Under the pieces are notes generated by a model that was given only the letters and a program-made list of their open reading frames with translations, did not search any database and was not told the DNA's origin. The position numbers and the translations under genes were made by a program. Below, piece by piece: positions 7,277 through 15,149 of a stretch of 36,161 bases of DNA; the first letter of the stretch is position 1; the number at the start of each line of letters is the position of its first letter. Source of the DNA: Flavobacteriia bacterium (GTDB lineage: Bacteria; Bacteroidota; Bacteroidia; Flavobacteriales_D; Crocinitomicaceae). The DNA is taken from assembly GCA_947462925.1 (NCBI GenBank), contig CANHQP010000038.1:1-36161 (forward strand), written 5' to 3'.

Positions 7277-8977
7277 ATGAACATTTTAAAAATAACATTT
7301 CTACTTTCAATATTTTTCATTGGATTCAACCAAAAAGTCCTTGCTTGTAGTCCTTGCCAAGCTCTTTCAAATGTTACACAAACATTAAATGGAACAAATC
7401 TTGAATTAACTTTTTCAAGCAATGCAGGTTGGGAATGCTGTTACGTTGTTGAAATTGAAATCGTTTGTGCAAATGCAAATTTTACAGGAACACCCAATTA
7501 TTTTTCTCCTGAAATTTGTATTAATGGTGGAACCGCTGCTTCGAATACTTGGAATATAACCGAACCTTACCCTAATACCATCATAGACTTATCTGGCTAT
7601 TGTCCTGGAACATATAAATGGAGAGGTGTAGAAACAGGATGTGGAATATATACTCCAGAATTTGAATTCACACTGGGTGGAAATAGCCCTATTCAAATTG
7701 CATTGAATGCTGTGCAAGATACGATATGCGTAAATCAAAATACAATTCTTAATTCAAATGCATCAAATGGTTGCAATAGCAATAATTTTAACTACGCTTG
7801 GTCTCCAGCAACTGGATTAAATAACCCAAATTTGGCTAATCCAGTAGCTACTCCAACTGTCACAACTACATACACCTTAACAGTTTCAGAGGCTGGTTCT
7901 TGCACACTTCCACAAACTTCAAGTTTGACCATTACAGTCAATCCTTTACCGGTTGCAACCATTAGTGGAACGGTAAGTGTCTGTCAGAATACAGCAAACC
8001 CCTCGGTATCCGTCACTGGTTCTGGTGGAACAGCGCCTTACACGATTAACTATACGCTCAATGGAACAGCTCAAACACCAATTGTAACTTCAGGAACAAC
8101 GACGATACCCGTGTCAACAAGTACACCAGGAATCTATACTTACAGTTTGACTAGTATTCAAGATGCCAGTAGTACACAGTGTATGCAAAATCAAACAGGA
8201 ACAGCCATTGTGACTGTAAATGAATTGCCTGTAATTAACGCAGGATTGGATCAAGTTTTATGTGAACCAAACGACCAAACTCCATCAACAGTAATATTGA
8301 GCGGCTCAGGAGGTGTTAGTTATGTTTGGGACAATGGAGTAACAGATGGAACTGCCTTTACTCCACCGGTTGGACAAACAGTTTATACAGTAATCGGAAC
8401 TGATGCAAATGGATGCACAGGAACAGATCAAGTAATGGTCACTTCATTGACATTGCCTGTTGCTTTTCATGTGCCTAGTGATACTTTAGGTAACGTTTCG
8501 TTCACAGTGAATTTTACCAACTACAGTCAATTTGGAACAACTTATACTTGGGATTTTGGCGATGGTGAAACCTATACCACAAATACAACAGAATCTGTTA
8601 CCCATACTTATGATGAACCAGGAATCTATGTTATCACTGTAGTAGCATCAAATGGAATCTGTTCTGACTCTTGGTCTTCGGAGATAGTAGTTTTACCTCC
8701 AATGATTGTTGAACCACCGAATATTTTCACACCTAATGGAGATGGAGCCAACGACTTTTACTTTGTAAATGTTGAAAATGTAGAGTTTTTCGAAGCAACA
8801 ATTACAAATCGCTGGGGAAATATTATGACGAAATTAAATAGTCCTTTACAAACTTGGGATGGAAAAACAGATGGCAAAGAAGCCGCTGAGAGTGTTTATT
8901 TTATTCAATACAAAGCTGTTGACTATGGTGGAAACATCATTGAAAACCACACTTTCTTCCACTTAAACAGAAAATAA
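7277..8977 (+). CDS. Large exported protein with PKD domain and gliding-motility-type (T9SS type B) C-terminal domain
   Basis: 566 aa. Signal peptide about 1-23 (cleavage near VLACSPC). A Cys-containing N-terminal domain is followed by Ig-like/SprB-like segments (ATPTVTTTYTLTV, VCQNTANPSVSVTGSGG), then a PKD domain about 395-475 with YTWDFGDGETYTT and HTYDEPGIYVITV. The last ~85 residues are the gliding-motility-associated C-terminal domain: PPNIFTPNGDGANDFY ... TNRWGN ... WDGKTDGKEAAESVYFIQYKA. It is a probable cell-surface adhesin or secreted protein carried by T9SS. Third gene of the rightward group; 69-base gap before it. Binding partner unknown. Confidence 0.9.
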   Translation: MNILKITFLLSIFFIGFNQKVLACSPCQALSNVTQTLNGTNLELTFSSNAGWECCYVVEIEIVCANANFTGTPNYFSPEICINGGTAASNTWNITEPYPNTIIDLSGYCPGTYKWRGVETGCGIYTPEFEFTLGGNSPIQIALNAVQDTICVNQNTILNSNASNGCNSNNFNYAWSPATGLNNPNLANPVATPTVTTTYTLTVSEAGSCTLPQTSSLTITVNPLPVATISGTVSVCQNTANPSVSVTGSGGTAPYTINYTLNGTAQTPIVTSGTTTIPVSTSTPGIYTYSLTSIQDASSTQCMQNQTGTAIVTVNELPVINAGLDQVLCEPNDQTPSTVILSGSGGVSYVWDNGVTDGTAFTPPVGQTVYTVIGTDANGCTGTDQVMVTSLTLPVAFHVPSDTLGNVSFTVNFTNYSQFGTTYTWDFGDGETYTTNTTESVTHTYDEPGIYVITVVASNGICSDSWSSEIVVLPPMIVEPPNIFTPNGDGANDFYFVNVENVEFFEATITNRWGNIMTKLNSPLQTWDGKTDGKEAAESVYFIQYKAVDYGGNIIENHTFFHLNRK

Positions 8978-8996
8978 TCGCTAAGGAATAGCGCAT

Positions 8997-9039
8997 AAAA
9001 AAGTCCATAAAACCAAGTGTTTTATGGACTTTTTTATTT
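8997..9039. terminator. Bidirectional terminator between convergent genes
   Basis: A perfect 16-bp stem, 8997-9012 with 9020-9035, loop CCAAGTG, flanked by A-runs on the left and T-runs on the right. It can end both the rightward exported-protein group and the leftward YceI group. Confidence 0.9.
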
Positions 9040-9050
9040 TATTAAAGGGT

Positions 9051-9458
9051 TTACTTTCTGATAAAAAGTGGCTTTACGGCAAACCAAATCAAAGCTGGAA
9101 AGAAATGCAATGTAATGGCAAAAGGCTGAAAATACATCAAAATTTCATCGATTCCTTTTACGTCTAATTCAGGTGGAAATTTGAACATAATTGGACCTAA
9201 AATACTAGCAAATGTTAAAATTACAAATAACATATTGAAAATGATTTCACCAAATTTTGATGACATTTTGGTTAACAACCAATAACCAATAGAAGCCAAA
9301 ATACAACCAAATAAAGTCGCACCAATGATATTAATATTTGAAACTACTGGAGAGAAGTCAACAAACATGACTTCCTTGTATACAATTGTGAAAATGATTC
9401 CTGCGACACCTGATAAGATTCCTGCCGTGACGCCAACTAATAGGGATTTTGTGAACAT
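9051..9458 (-). CDS. Four-helix membrane protein, function unknown
   Basis: 135 aa. Four hydrophobic segments (about 5-26, 43-65, 70-92, 107-131) with short loops; the second loop contains KFGEIIF and the third FPPELDVKG. The gene starts 6 bases after the stop of the YceI gene, so it shares that transcript. I do not recognise the family. Linkage to YceI and a c-type cytochrome lipoprotein hints at an envelope or redox role, which is inference from position only. Confidence 0.6.
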   Translation of the reverse strand: MFTKSLLVGVTAGILSGVAGIIFTIVYKEVMFVDFSPVVSNINIIGATLFGCILASIGYWLLTKMSSKFGEIIFNMLFVILTFASILGPIMFKFPPELDVKGIDEILMYFQPFAITLHFFPALIWFAVKPLFIRK

Positions 9459-9464
9459 ATATAT

Positions 9465-10004
9465 TTATTTTTTGGTTACTGGTACTTCAAACTCAATCTT
9501 CATGATATCTGGAACAGTTTCACTTTTGTGACCCACTTTGAAATCAGATCTTTTTACGTTGAATGTTCCTGAAAAACTCAACTTATCCCCTGAACCTGTT
9601 ACAGCTGCATTGATTTTTGTTGGTTTACTTGTTCCTTTGATTTTTAAATCTCCATAAATTGAAACACCTTTGTCAGTTTTTTCAATTTTTGTTGAAACAA
9701 AAGTAATTTTCGGAAATTTCTCAGCATCGAACCATTCATCAATTTGTGCCTTTTTATTCATCATTCCATTTCCAGTACTGATTGAAGAAACATCAATAGA
9801 CAAATCAAACTTTGAATTTGCTAAATCTTTCTCGTCATACTTGATTGTACCTTTGAAAACCTTGAAAATTCCAGAAGGATCTTTACTGATGAATTTGATT
9901 GAGTAATTGGATGCTATTTTCCATTCTTGCGTTGAAATGGACATGAAAGCTGAAGTTAACAACAACAAACCTGCCAACATTGGATAAATTAATTTTTTCA
10001 TCAT
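9465..10004 (-). CDS. YceI-family periplasmic lipocalin-like protein
   Basis: 179 aa. Signal peptide about 1-25 (MMKKLIYPMLAGLLLLTSAFMS). The mature part is a YceI barrel: KIASNYSIKFISKDPSGIF, FKGTIKYDEKDLANSKFDLSIDVSSIST, KFPKITFVSTKIEK and FNVKRSDFKVG, in the family order. YceI proteins bind isoprenoid-like molecules in the periplasm. The length is normal. Upstream on the same strand are the cytochrome lipoprotein and the DUF5777 barrel, a grouping I know from other Bacteroidota; downstream is a membrane protein 6 bases away. A 100-base gap upstream may hold its own promoter (a TATCTTTA box on the minus strand at 10028-10021). Confidence 0.93.
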   Translation of the reverse strand: MMKKLIYPMLAGLLLLTSAFMSISTQEWKIASNYSIKFISKDPSGIFKVFKGTIKYDEKDLANSKFDLSIDVSSISTGNGMMNKKAQIDEWFDAEKFPKITFVSTKIEKTDKGVSIYGDLKIKGTSKPTKINAAVTGSGDKLSFSGTFNVKRSDFKVGHKSETVPDIMKIEFEVPVTKK

Positions 10005-10104
10005 TTTTTGTTTTAAGAGATAAAGATAATCGAGTTGACTCTCTAATCCAATTCATTAATAAATATTTAACTTAAAAGTATACTCAAAAGATGTACCAAA
10101 ACTA

Positions 10105-10479
10105 TTAATTATTCAGTGCTCCTTGATTAATCCAGCAACTCACTTTTTGAATCAAGGAATCAGCTAACTTATCACCACCTTGAGGCATTGATGATGCTGA
10201 ACCATCTTGCAACATTGAACTCAAAACTTTACCAGGATTTTGAGAAACACCCGTGTAAGTTGATAAATCATAATTACCAGAAGGGTTGGTAGCATTATGG
10301 CAACTGTTACAATTATTCTCCAAAATAGGTAACACATCATTAGCAAATGAAATGGTGTCAATACAAGTAGTATCAGCAACAGCTGGTTGAACCTTATCCT
10401 TTGTGCAAGCACTGAATGTTAAATCAAAGAGAAATAACATCAAAGAACCTGCTAATATATATTTATAACTTCTTTTCAT
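10105..10479 (-). CDS. Small c-type cytochrome-like lipoprotein
   Basis: 124 aa. Lipoprotein signal peptide with lipobox FSAC (C25). Haem-binding motif C57-N-S-C60-H61 follows the typical 'SFANDVLPILENN' lead of Bacteroidota cytochrome-c-like domains, and M98 in SSMPQGG is the probable distal haem ligand. The last helix (DSLIQKVSCWINQGAL) also fits. It is a lipid-anchored electron carrier at the periplasmic face. It lies 33 bases downstream of the DUF5777 barrel gene and upstream of YceI, so it is probably one operon. Electron donor and acceptor are not visible. Confidence 0.9.
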   Translation of the reverse strand: MKRSYKYILAGSLMLFLFDLTFSACTKDKVQPAVADTTCIDTISFANDVLPILENNCNSCHNATNPSGNYDLSTYTGVSQNPGKVLSSMLQDGSASSMPQGGDKLADSLIQKVSCWINQGALNN

Positions 10480-10512
10480 TTGAATTTGTATATTAAATTA
10501 ATGCTTGATTAC

Positions 10513-11421
10513 TTATTCTTTCATATATTTTCTGGCAATACAAAAACCTATTCTAAACTGACCTTTTGCCCAATCTGTATTGGTATATGGGATAAATTGA
10601 ACCTCTCCAAAACCGCCGGAATTTGTCAAATACACTTTAAAATTGTGTCCAAAGGTTACCCAATCAACGGCGATTGAAAGACTATTATGGTATTTTTCTC
10701 TTGTATCTTCTTTTTGAAAATTGTTGTAGTATTCTACAGACAATGAAACTTTTGAATTAATTGCAAAATTGACAGCTGAACCTAATGAAAATAAACCATT
10801 CACGTCATCGGCTGCAACATAATTTCTGTGAACATAAGTTGGCATTAAAGCAAGACTCCATCTTTTACCGAATTTCTTGGCAATATTTAATTGTGAACTG
10901 TAAGAAAATCTGTGTGCTCGCTTTGGAAATGCAGCAATATCTGACAACAAGGAAGAGGAAGGCATGTAAGTATAAAACATTGACCCAATAAGTGTTGCTG
11001 AAATTGGAGATTTGCCAGCTTCTTGATGTAACAGTCTGTATTTTAGAAGTCCATCTATAAGAGAACGATAAGGAAGACTAGTACCTCTGCTTCTTCCCAA
11101 ACCTATCATTAATTTATCTGTGATTCCATATTCAAAAGCAATTCGAATGTCTGACGCATTATCCAGACCATAAAGTGTATTAATTCCGCCATTATCACCA
11201 GCTAAATCACCAAAACGATGTTCAACTCTAAACTCTAAAGTTCCTTTTTTCAATGTTTCTACCGAATGACCATTTACTATTCTTGTCGAATAAAATGTTT
11301 CAATAGGTGTTGCTTCTTCCACTTCTGCATCTGGAATTTCTTCATAAACGACCGTCGTGTCTTGTGAAAAAGAAACAAGGGAGATTAATACAAAGATTTT
11401 AAAAAAAAAGATTTTTTTCAT
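10513..11421 (-). CDS. DUF5777-family outer-membrane beta-barrel protein
   Basis: 302 aa from the ATG at 11421. Signal peptide MKKIFFFKIFVLISLVSFSQ, then an acidic linker (EEIPDAEVEEATP), then the DUF5777 barrel: TRIVNGHSVETLKKGTLEF, HRFGDLAGDNGG, LYGLDNASDIRIAFEYGI, and a final strand ending KGQFRIGFCIARKY. An upstream frame extension exists to 11457 but a TAnnTTTG box (minus strand 11453-11446) lies inside it, so the start at 11421 with a ~20-base leader is preferred. First gene of the barrel / cytochrome / YceI row. Substrate unknown. Confidence 0.88.
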   Translation of the reverse strand: MKKIFFFKIFVLISLVSFSQDTTVVYEEIPDAEVEEATPIETFYSTRIVNGHSVETLKKGTLEFRVEHRFGDLAGDNGGINTLYGLDNASDIRIAFEYGITDKLMIGLGRSRGTSLPYRSLIDGLLKYRLLHQEAGKSPISATLIGSMFYTYMPSSSLLSDIAAFPKRAHRFSYSSQLNIAKKFGKRWSLALMPTYVHRNYVAADDVNGLFSLGSAVNFAINSKVSLSVEYYNNFQKEDTREKYHNSLSIAVDWVTFGHNFKVYLTNSGGFGEVQFIPYTNTDWAKGQFRIGFCIARKYMKE

Positions 11422-11445
11422 GAGTTGAGTTTTTGTTTTAATTGA

Positions 11446-11453
11446 CAAAGTTA
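11446..11453 (-). promoter_or_regulatory. -7 box TAACTTTG of the DUF5777 operon promoter
   Basis: Full match to the Bacteroidota -7 consensus TAnnTTTG on the minus strand, about 25 bases upstream of the barrel-gene ATG. No clear -33 TTG was found at the usual distance. It decides the start codon at 11421. Confidence 0.6.
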
Positions 11454-11588
11454 ACAATTGTCTAGATTTTAACGGAATAAAAGCACTTTCGGTTGGCTCT
11501 AATATTCACAATTAAAGCGAATTTTTAGTAAAATAACAAGAATAATTACGGCTTTATTAACTTAATTTTCCATTTTTTTTAATTTGTG

Positions 11589-11596
11589 TATCTTTG
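11589..11596 (+). promoter_or_regulatory. -7 box TATCTTTG of the ybaB promoter
   Basis: Full match to TAnnTTTG, 20 bases before the ATG at 11617. It lies within the frame extension that begins with TTG at 11584, so that extension is not translated and 11617 is the start. Confidence 0.65.
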
Positions 11597-11616
11597 TAAA
11601 ACAACAAAGTTTTATC

Positions 11617-11916
11617 ATGTTTGGATTAGATCAAAAAGCAATCATGCTTCAAATGCAACAAGCCTTGGAGTTGAGTAAAATGAAATTAGAGCAAACTACT
11701 GTCGTTGGAGAAGCAGGTGGTGGACTTGTTCGCATTGAATTAAATGGAAATAGAAAACTTACTTCTCTTCAAATCAACACTTCTATCAAAGAAATGGAAA
11801 AGGAAGATTTGGAGGATTTATTGACTATAGCTTTGGGTCGTGCCATGGATGAAGCAAACAAAATCAATGAAAATGAGGTTGCCAGTTCAGCTAGACAATT
11901 TATTCCAGGAATATGA
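11617..11916 (+). CDS. ybaB: YbaB/EbfC-family nucleoid-associated protein
   Basis: 99 aa from ATG 11617. The whole length fits the family: an N-terminal helix (QKAIMLQMQQALELSKMKLEQT), the central strands GEAGGGLVRIELNGNRKLTSLQI and a C-terminal helix with DLLTIALGRAMDEANKI. YbaB proteins are dimeric DNA-binding proteins in the cytoplasm. The gene overlaps the following cyclo-ligase gene by 4 bases (ATGA), showing translational coupling. Confidence 0.92.
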   Translation: MFGLDQKAIMLQMQQALELSKMKLEQTTVVGEAGGGLVRIELNGNRKLTSLQINTSIKEMEKEDLEDLLTIALGRAMDEANKINENEVASSARQFIPGI

Positions 11917-12488
11917 GCAAAACAAAAGCTGAATTAAGACAATTTTATCTTTCAAAAAGAAAAGAATTAGCTCCTGGACAGCTTCAACAGTTGTCTGAGC
12001 AAATCTCGGATTTGATTTTTACCCATTTTCAATTAGAAGAAAAATATGTGAGCTTATTTTTGCCTATTGAAAGACAACATGAGATAAACACCTATAGAAT
12101 TTGGGAAAAAGCCATTGAATTTGGTGCCAAAGTAGCCGTTCCAAAATCGAACTTTGAAACCATGGAAATGAAGCACATTCTATTTGAATCAGAAGATCAA
12201 TTGGAATTAAGCGCATGGGGGATTCCCGAACCAAAAAAAGGAAAAGTAATTGCTGCTGATAGATTTGATTATGTCTTTGTTCCAATGATTACTGCTGATA
12301 AAAAAGGAAATCGTGTTGGATACGGCAAAGGATTTTACGATAAATTCCTTAAAAAATGTGCCCCAAACTGTCAATTTATTGGATTGTATTTGTTTGATAT
12401 TGAAAACAAAATTGAAGATACGCATCCAAGTGATGTTCGACTTCATGCTTGTATCACACCTCATGGATTGATTCGTTTTGAAAAATAA
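11913..12488 (+). CDS. 5-formyltetrahydrofolate cyclo-ligase
   Basis: 191 aa. Family motifs in order: an N-terminal KAELRQFYLSKRKEL helix, SLFLPIERQHEINT, the substrate/Mg region AVPKS ... MKHILF, WGIPEPKKG, and the ATP-binding loop RVGYGKGFYDKFL followed by C-terminal GLYLFDIENKI and HPSDVRLHACITPHGLI. It converts 5-formyl-THF to 5,10-methenyl-THF with ATP, in one-carbon metabolism in the cytoplasm. Normal length, intact. Coupled to ybaB (ATGA overlap) and overlapped at its 3' end by the small membrane-protein ORF. Confidence 0.95.
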   Translation: MSKTKAELRQFYLSKRKELAPGQLQQLSEQISDLIFTHFQLEEKYVSLFLPIERQHEINTYRIWEKAIEFGAKVAVPKSNFETMEMKHILFESEDQLELSAWGIPEPKKGKVIAADRFDYVFVPMITADKKGNRVGYGKGFYDKFLKKCAPNCQFIGLYLFDIENKIEDTHPSDVRLHACITPHGLIRFEK

Positions 12489-12654
12489 TCCAAAACACCA
12501 GGGAAAGTTTCATTTATTGGTCATTTTTGCCATTCCTACTTTACTTGTAACCATTTTTTTAGTTCAAAATATCTTTGTTATTTTGGGATTAATCGCCTTT
12601 TTTCTAATAATCTCTTGGTTTCTTTTCTTTTATAAGAACCAAAACTCAAATTAA
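12478..12654 (+). CDS. Small two-helix membrane protein (58 aa), TTG start overlapping the cyclo-ligase gene
   Basis: The frame opens with TTG at 12478, 8 bases after an in-frame TGA, and runs to TAA at 12654: MKNNPKHQGK, then two hydrophobic stretches (about residues 12-30 and 32-51), then a polar tail YKNQNSN. The N-terminus is positive, the two helices are separated by one or two residues, and the overlap of 11 bases with the preceding gene suggests coupled translation. The frame is too short for usual gene finders. No family recognised. The hydrophobic pattern and clean termini make a real gene plausible but not proven. Confidence 0.5.
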   Translation: MKNNPKHQGKFHLLVIFAIPTLLVTIFLVQNIFVILGLIAFFLIISWFLFFYKNQNSN

Positions 12655-12708
12655 TCGTATTACGTTTCAAAGACGATTGAAGAATTTCTTCAATCCCTAA
12701 ATTCGGAT

Positions 12709-13260
12709 ATGTATTTACGGATTTTTTTACTTTTCTGTTGGCTCATTTGCGCATCTGTGATTCAAAATCCTACTTTGAAGCCCGTATTTGGTGTGCAGGT
12801 AAGATTTCAATCAGGAACAACCATGTATTCGCTGGTTGCTTTCCTTGATGATGGGCGCGCATTGACTTACAAAAAAATCCTCACCAAAGAGGACTTCATT
12901 AAAATTGCATCTGGATATTGGCCAAGTATTTACAATCCTACAAAGGAAAATCTATTTGAGAAATACGAAATTTCATGTGGGATGATTAATGACTCCATTC
13001 ACTTAAAACCAATTCCCATGTGTTTTCCTATAGATTCACTCTGGAAATTGAGATTCTCAGATTTTCCCTTTATGAATATAGATGAAAAAGGATGGTCAAG
13101 TGAATTAAACCGACCATCCGCAAGACAAGCTGAATTTTTAAGAATCAATTACAAAGTGGATAACGTAGATCTAAATTATTTTTTAGATACAAACTTCTGG
13201 AACATCCTCAAAGACGTTCAAGATACCACTTGGGTCAATAGTTACAAAGCATTACAATAA
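12709..13260 (+). CDS. Exported protein of unknown function
   Basis: 183 aa. N-terminal signal sequence or anchor about 1-18 (MYLRIFLLFCWLICASVIQNP). The mature part has aromatic and proline-rich strands (FLDDGRALTYKKIL, SGYWPSIYNPTKENLFEKYEI, CGMINDSIHLKPIPMCFPIDSLWKLRF). There are two cysteines in the middle, possibly a disulfide. I do not recognise a domain. It ends 1 base before the stop of the convergent VWD gene with no terminator visible between, so the two transcripts probably overlap at their 3' ends. Confidence 0.6.
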   Translation: MYLRIFLLFCWLICASVIQNPTLKPVFGVQVRFQSGTTMYSLVAFLDDGRALTYKKILTKEDFIKIASGYWPSIYNPTKENLFEKYEISCGMINDSIHLKPIPMCFPIDSLWKLRFSDFPFMNIDEKGWSSELNRPSARQAEFLRINYKVDNVDLNYFLDTNFWNILKDVQDTTWVNSYKALQ

Positions 13261-13261
13261 T

Positions 13262-15007
13262 CTACCTCGGCTTCGCAATCATTGGTTTAGGCGCTGGTGC
13301 GGGAGCTGGTGTTGCCACTTTCACAGGTGTGGAAGGTTGAACTATTGGCTTACTTTCCATCGGTTTTGGTGATGGTGCTGATGGTTTTGGTGCGGGCGCT
13401 GGTTTCACAACAGGTTGACTTTCATATACTGGCTTTGGTTTCTCTATTGGTTTTTGCTCTACCGGTTTTGGGGACACAATAGGCTCCACAACAACGGGAG
13501 AAACGGGAGATTTTGTTTCAGTCGGTTTTGTTGACCCTACAGTTTCGCCAGAACCTACAGGTTTACTTTGAATTACCGGAGTTGGTTTCTCTGTAGGTGG
13601 CGCTTTTGGTTCAGAACCAATAACTACTGGTTTTACAGGCTCGACAACTGGTTGTTTAGTTACTCCACCAATTACGACCGGTTTTGTTGGAGCACTGCCT
13701 ATTTCTGGTTGTCGAGGATTCACATTTAAAACGCGTCCACCACCTTGCACTACTGGCAAAACAACTCCTGCAGTTCTGTCGATAACCTCTGGTTGACGTG
13801 TAGGTGGTAATCCAATATGTCCACGATCAAAAATACAACCTTCCAATTCGTTTCCTCTGATTCCATCGTTTTCGCAATCTCTTCTGGCTGCATCGCGCTG
13901 ATTTTGACTCAAATCTCTCACAGTTCTATGATATCTTGGAAAGGAATAATCAGTAAAATATTCTGTGTTTTGACCTGGTCTATAATCAAATAAAGTATTC
14001 AGTGGTGTAACTCTCCAAGCTGCACCAAATTCTCTAGCCAAATAAAATAAATATTCTTTCTCAGCCTCATTGCTTAAGGTTGAATTTGGAACACCAAACG
14101 CAGTACCAAATCTATTTGCAGATTCCATGTTCGCGTTGCGATTATTTCTTGTATTGATATCATCGCTAGGCGAACCGTTTGCATTGCCTAATAGACCTTC
14201 ATAACCACCATTTGCACAAGGATAAATTTGAGTGGTAATATTCATAAAATTAAATGAGGAACGATTTGTAATTTGAGCTGTAACGCTCTCACCTGTGGGC
14301 CAAGTTACAACATATTGATTTCCTGAATTTCTCACAGTTCCCCCATGCGGCAAATAGTAAACATTTGTTGAAGTGAGTCTCACAACTCTACCGTCCACTC
14401 TTAATGGATTGTTGAATTCATTGTCTGGTTTATCATCAGCATAAATGCAAACTCTATCACCGTTCACATTCATTGCAACCGCTGTATTTAGAGAAAAATC
14501 TTCACCTTCAGGTCTTTGTCTGGTTTGAACTTGCACTTGACCATTTAAAGATTGCGCAAGTATAAATTCTCCCACTGTTTGCAATGAAAAAGATTTTCCA
14601 TCAAAGGTAGACAAATGTGGATCGCCATAACTGCGACCAGTCGAGGGTTGACAATTTGAACGACTAATCATGTCCGACATTTGTGTCCAAACTTCTCCAT
14701 TTAGAGTATTCGCCTGATTAGTTCTATTTGCATTGACAGATGTAGCAATTCTATCTCTAGAAGTGCTTGGAACCATTCTGTACATTTCCGCTGGGGTAAA
14801 ATCTTCTGGAAAGGTTCTATCTGGAATAGGCTGCTTACGAGAAATTGCCAACATACTTTCTGCCAACCATTCACCACGAACAGGATCCCAACTTTGTAAT
14901 TCACTTTTGATTGGGGCAAAATCTTTGGTCAATTGATCTTGAGAAAAAATTGTTGAAGTATTACTTCCAAAAATGATTGCCAAAACGATTAAGTAACTTT
15001 TTCTCAT
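13262..15007 (-). CDS. Exported von Willebrand factor type D domain protein with Lys/Pro-rich tail
   Basis: 581 aa. Signal peptide about 1-23 (IIFGSNTSTIFSQ). A VWD domain begins at about residue 120: GDPHLSTFDGKSFSLQTVGEFILAQS (GDPH at 128-131), then RVCIYADD, VTWPTGESVTAQI and YEGLLGNANGSPSDDINTR, in the family order. Cysteines are few compared with animal VWD. Residues about 300-345 hold an 'aareFgaawRvt' region typical of the segment after VWD. From about 410 the protein is low complexity, with repeated KPVVIGG, EKPxPV and PAPAPKP words and no T9SS sorting domain, ending MIAKPR. It is probably surface- or wall-associated. Role unknown. Confidence 0.85.
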   Translation of the reverse strand: MRKSYLIVLAIIFGSNTSTIFSQDQLTKDFAPIKSELQSWDPVRGEWLAESMLAISRKQPIPDRTFPEDFTPAEMYRMVPSTSRDRIATSVNANRTNQANTLNGEVWTQMSDMISRSNCQPSTGRSYGDPHLSTFDGKSFSLQTVGEFILAQSLNGQVQVQTRQRPEGEDFSLNTAVAMNVNGDRVCIYADDKPDNEFNNPLRVDGRVVRLTSTNVYYLPHGGTVRNSGNQYVVTWPTGESVTAQITNRSSFNFMNITTQIYPCANGGYEGLLGNANGSPSDDINTRNNRNANMESANRFGTAFGVPNSTLSNEAEKEYLFYLAREFGAAWRVTPLNTLFDYRPGQNTEYFTDYSFPRYHRTVRDLSQNQRDAARRDCENDGIRGNELEGCIFDRGHIGLPPTRQPEVIDRTAGVVLPVVQGGGRVLNVNPRQPEIGSAPTKPVVIGGVTKQPVVEPVKPVVIGSEPKAPPTEKPTPVIQSKPVGSGETVGSTKPTETKSPVSPVVVEPIVSPKPVEQKPIEKPKPVYESQPVVKPAPAPKPSAPSPKPMESKPIVQPSTPVKVATPAPAPAPKPMIAKPR

Positions 15008-15096
15008 AATATCCTATTTTGATAGTAGAAAATTAAACAATTATCGTTCCCAATATTGTTAAAATGATGTTATTTAACAAATTCGACTTCATAAAC

Positions 15097-15125
15097 AAAA
15101 AAAGACGCCCAAATAGAGCGCCTTT
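15097..15125 (-). terminator. Terminator of the glycosyltransferase gene
   Basis: On the minus strand AGGCGC (15124-15119) pairs with GCGTCT (15109-15104, one G-T pair) and is followed by a run of seven T. It lies 25 bases after the glycosyltransferase stop, before the VWD gene, so the two are separate units. Confidence 0.7.
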
Positions 15126-15149
15126 CAGTTGAATTTTATTTATTTGAAA

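Noticed and set aside
10048..10067. A 14/20 match to the regulon palindrome upstream of the YceI gene (core TCATTAAT)
   Set aside because: Only one half is conserved, the distance to the nearest -7-like box does not equal 22 bases, and such a match is likely by chance in AT-rich DNA.
11422..11457. Upstream start of the DUF5777 barrel protein
   Set aside because: The -7 box lies in this stretch and the signal peptide starts at 11421.
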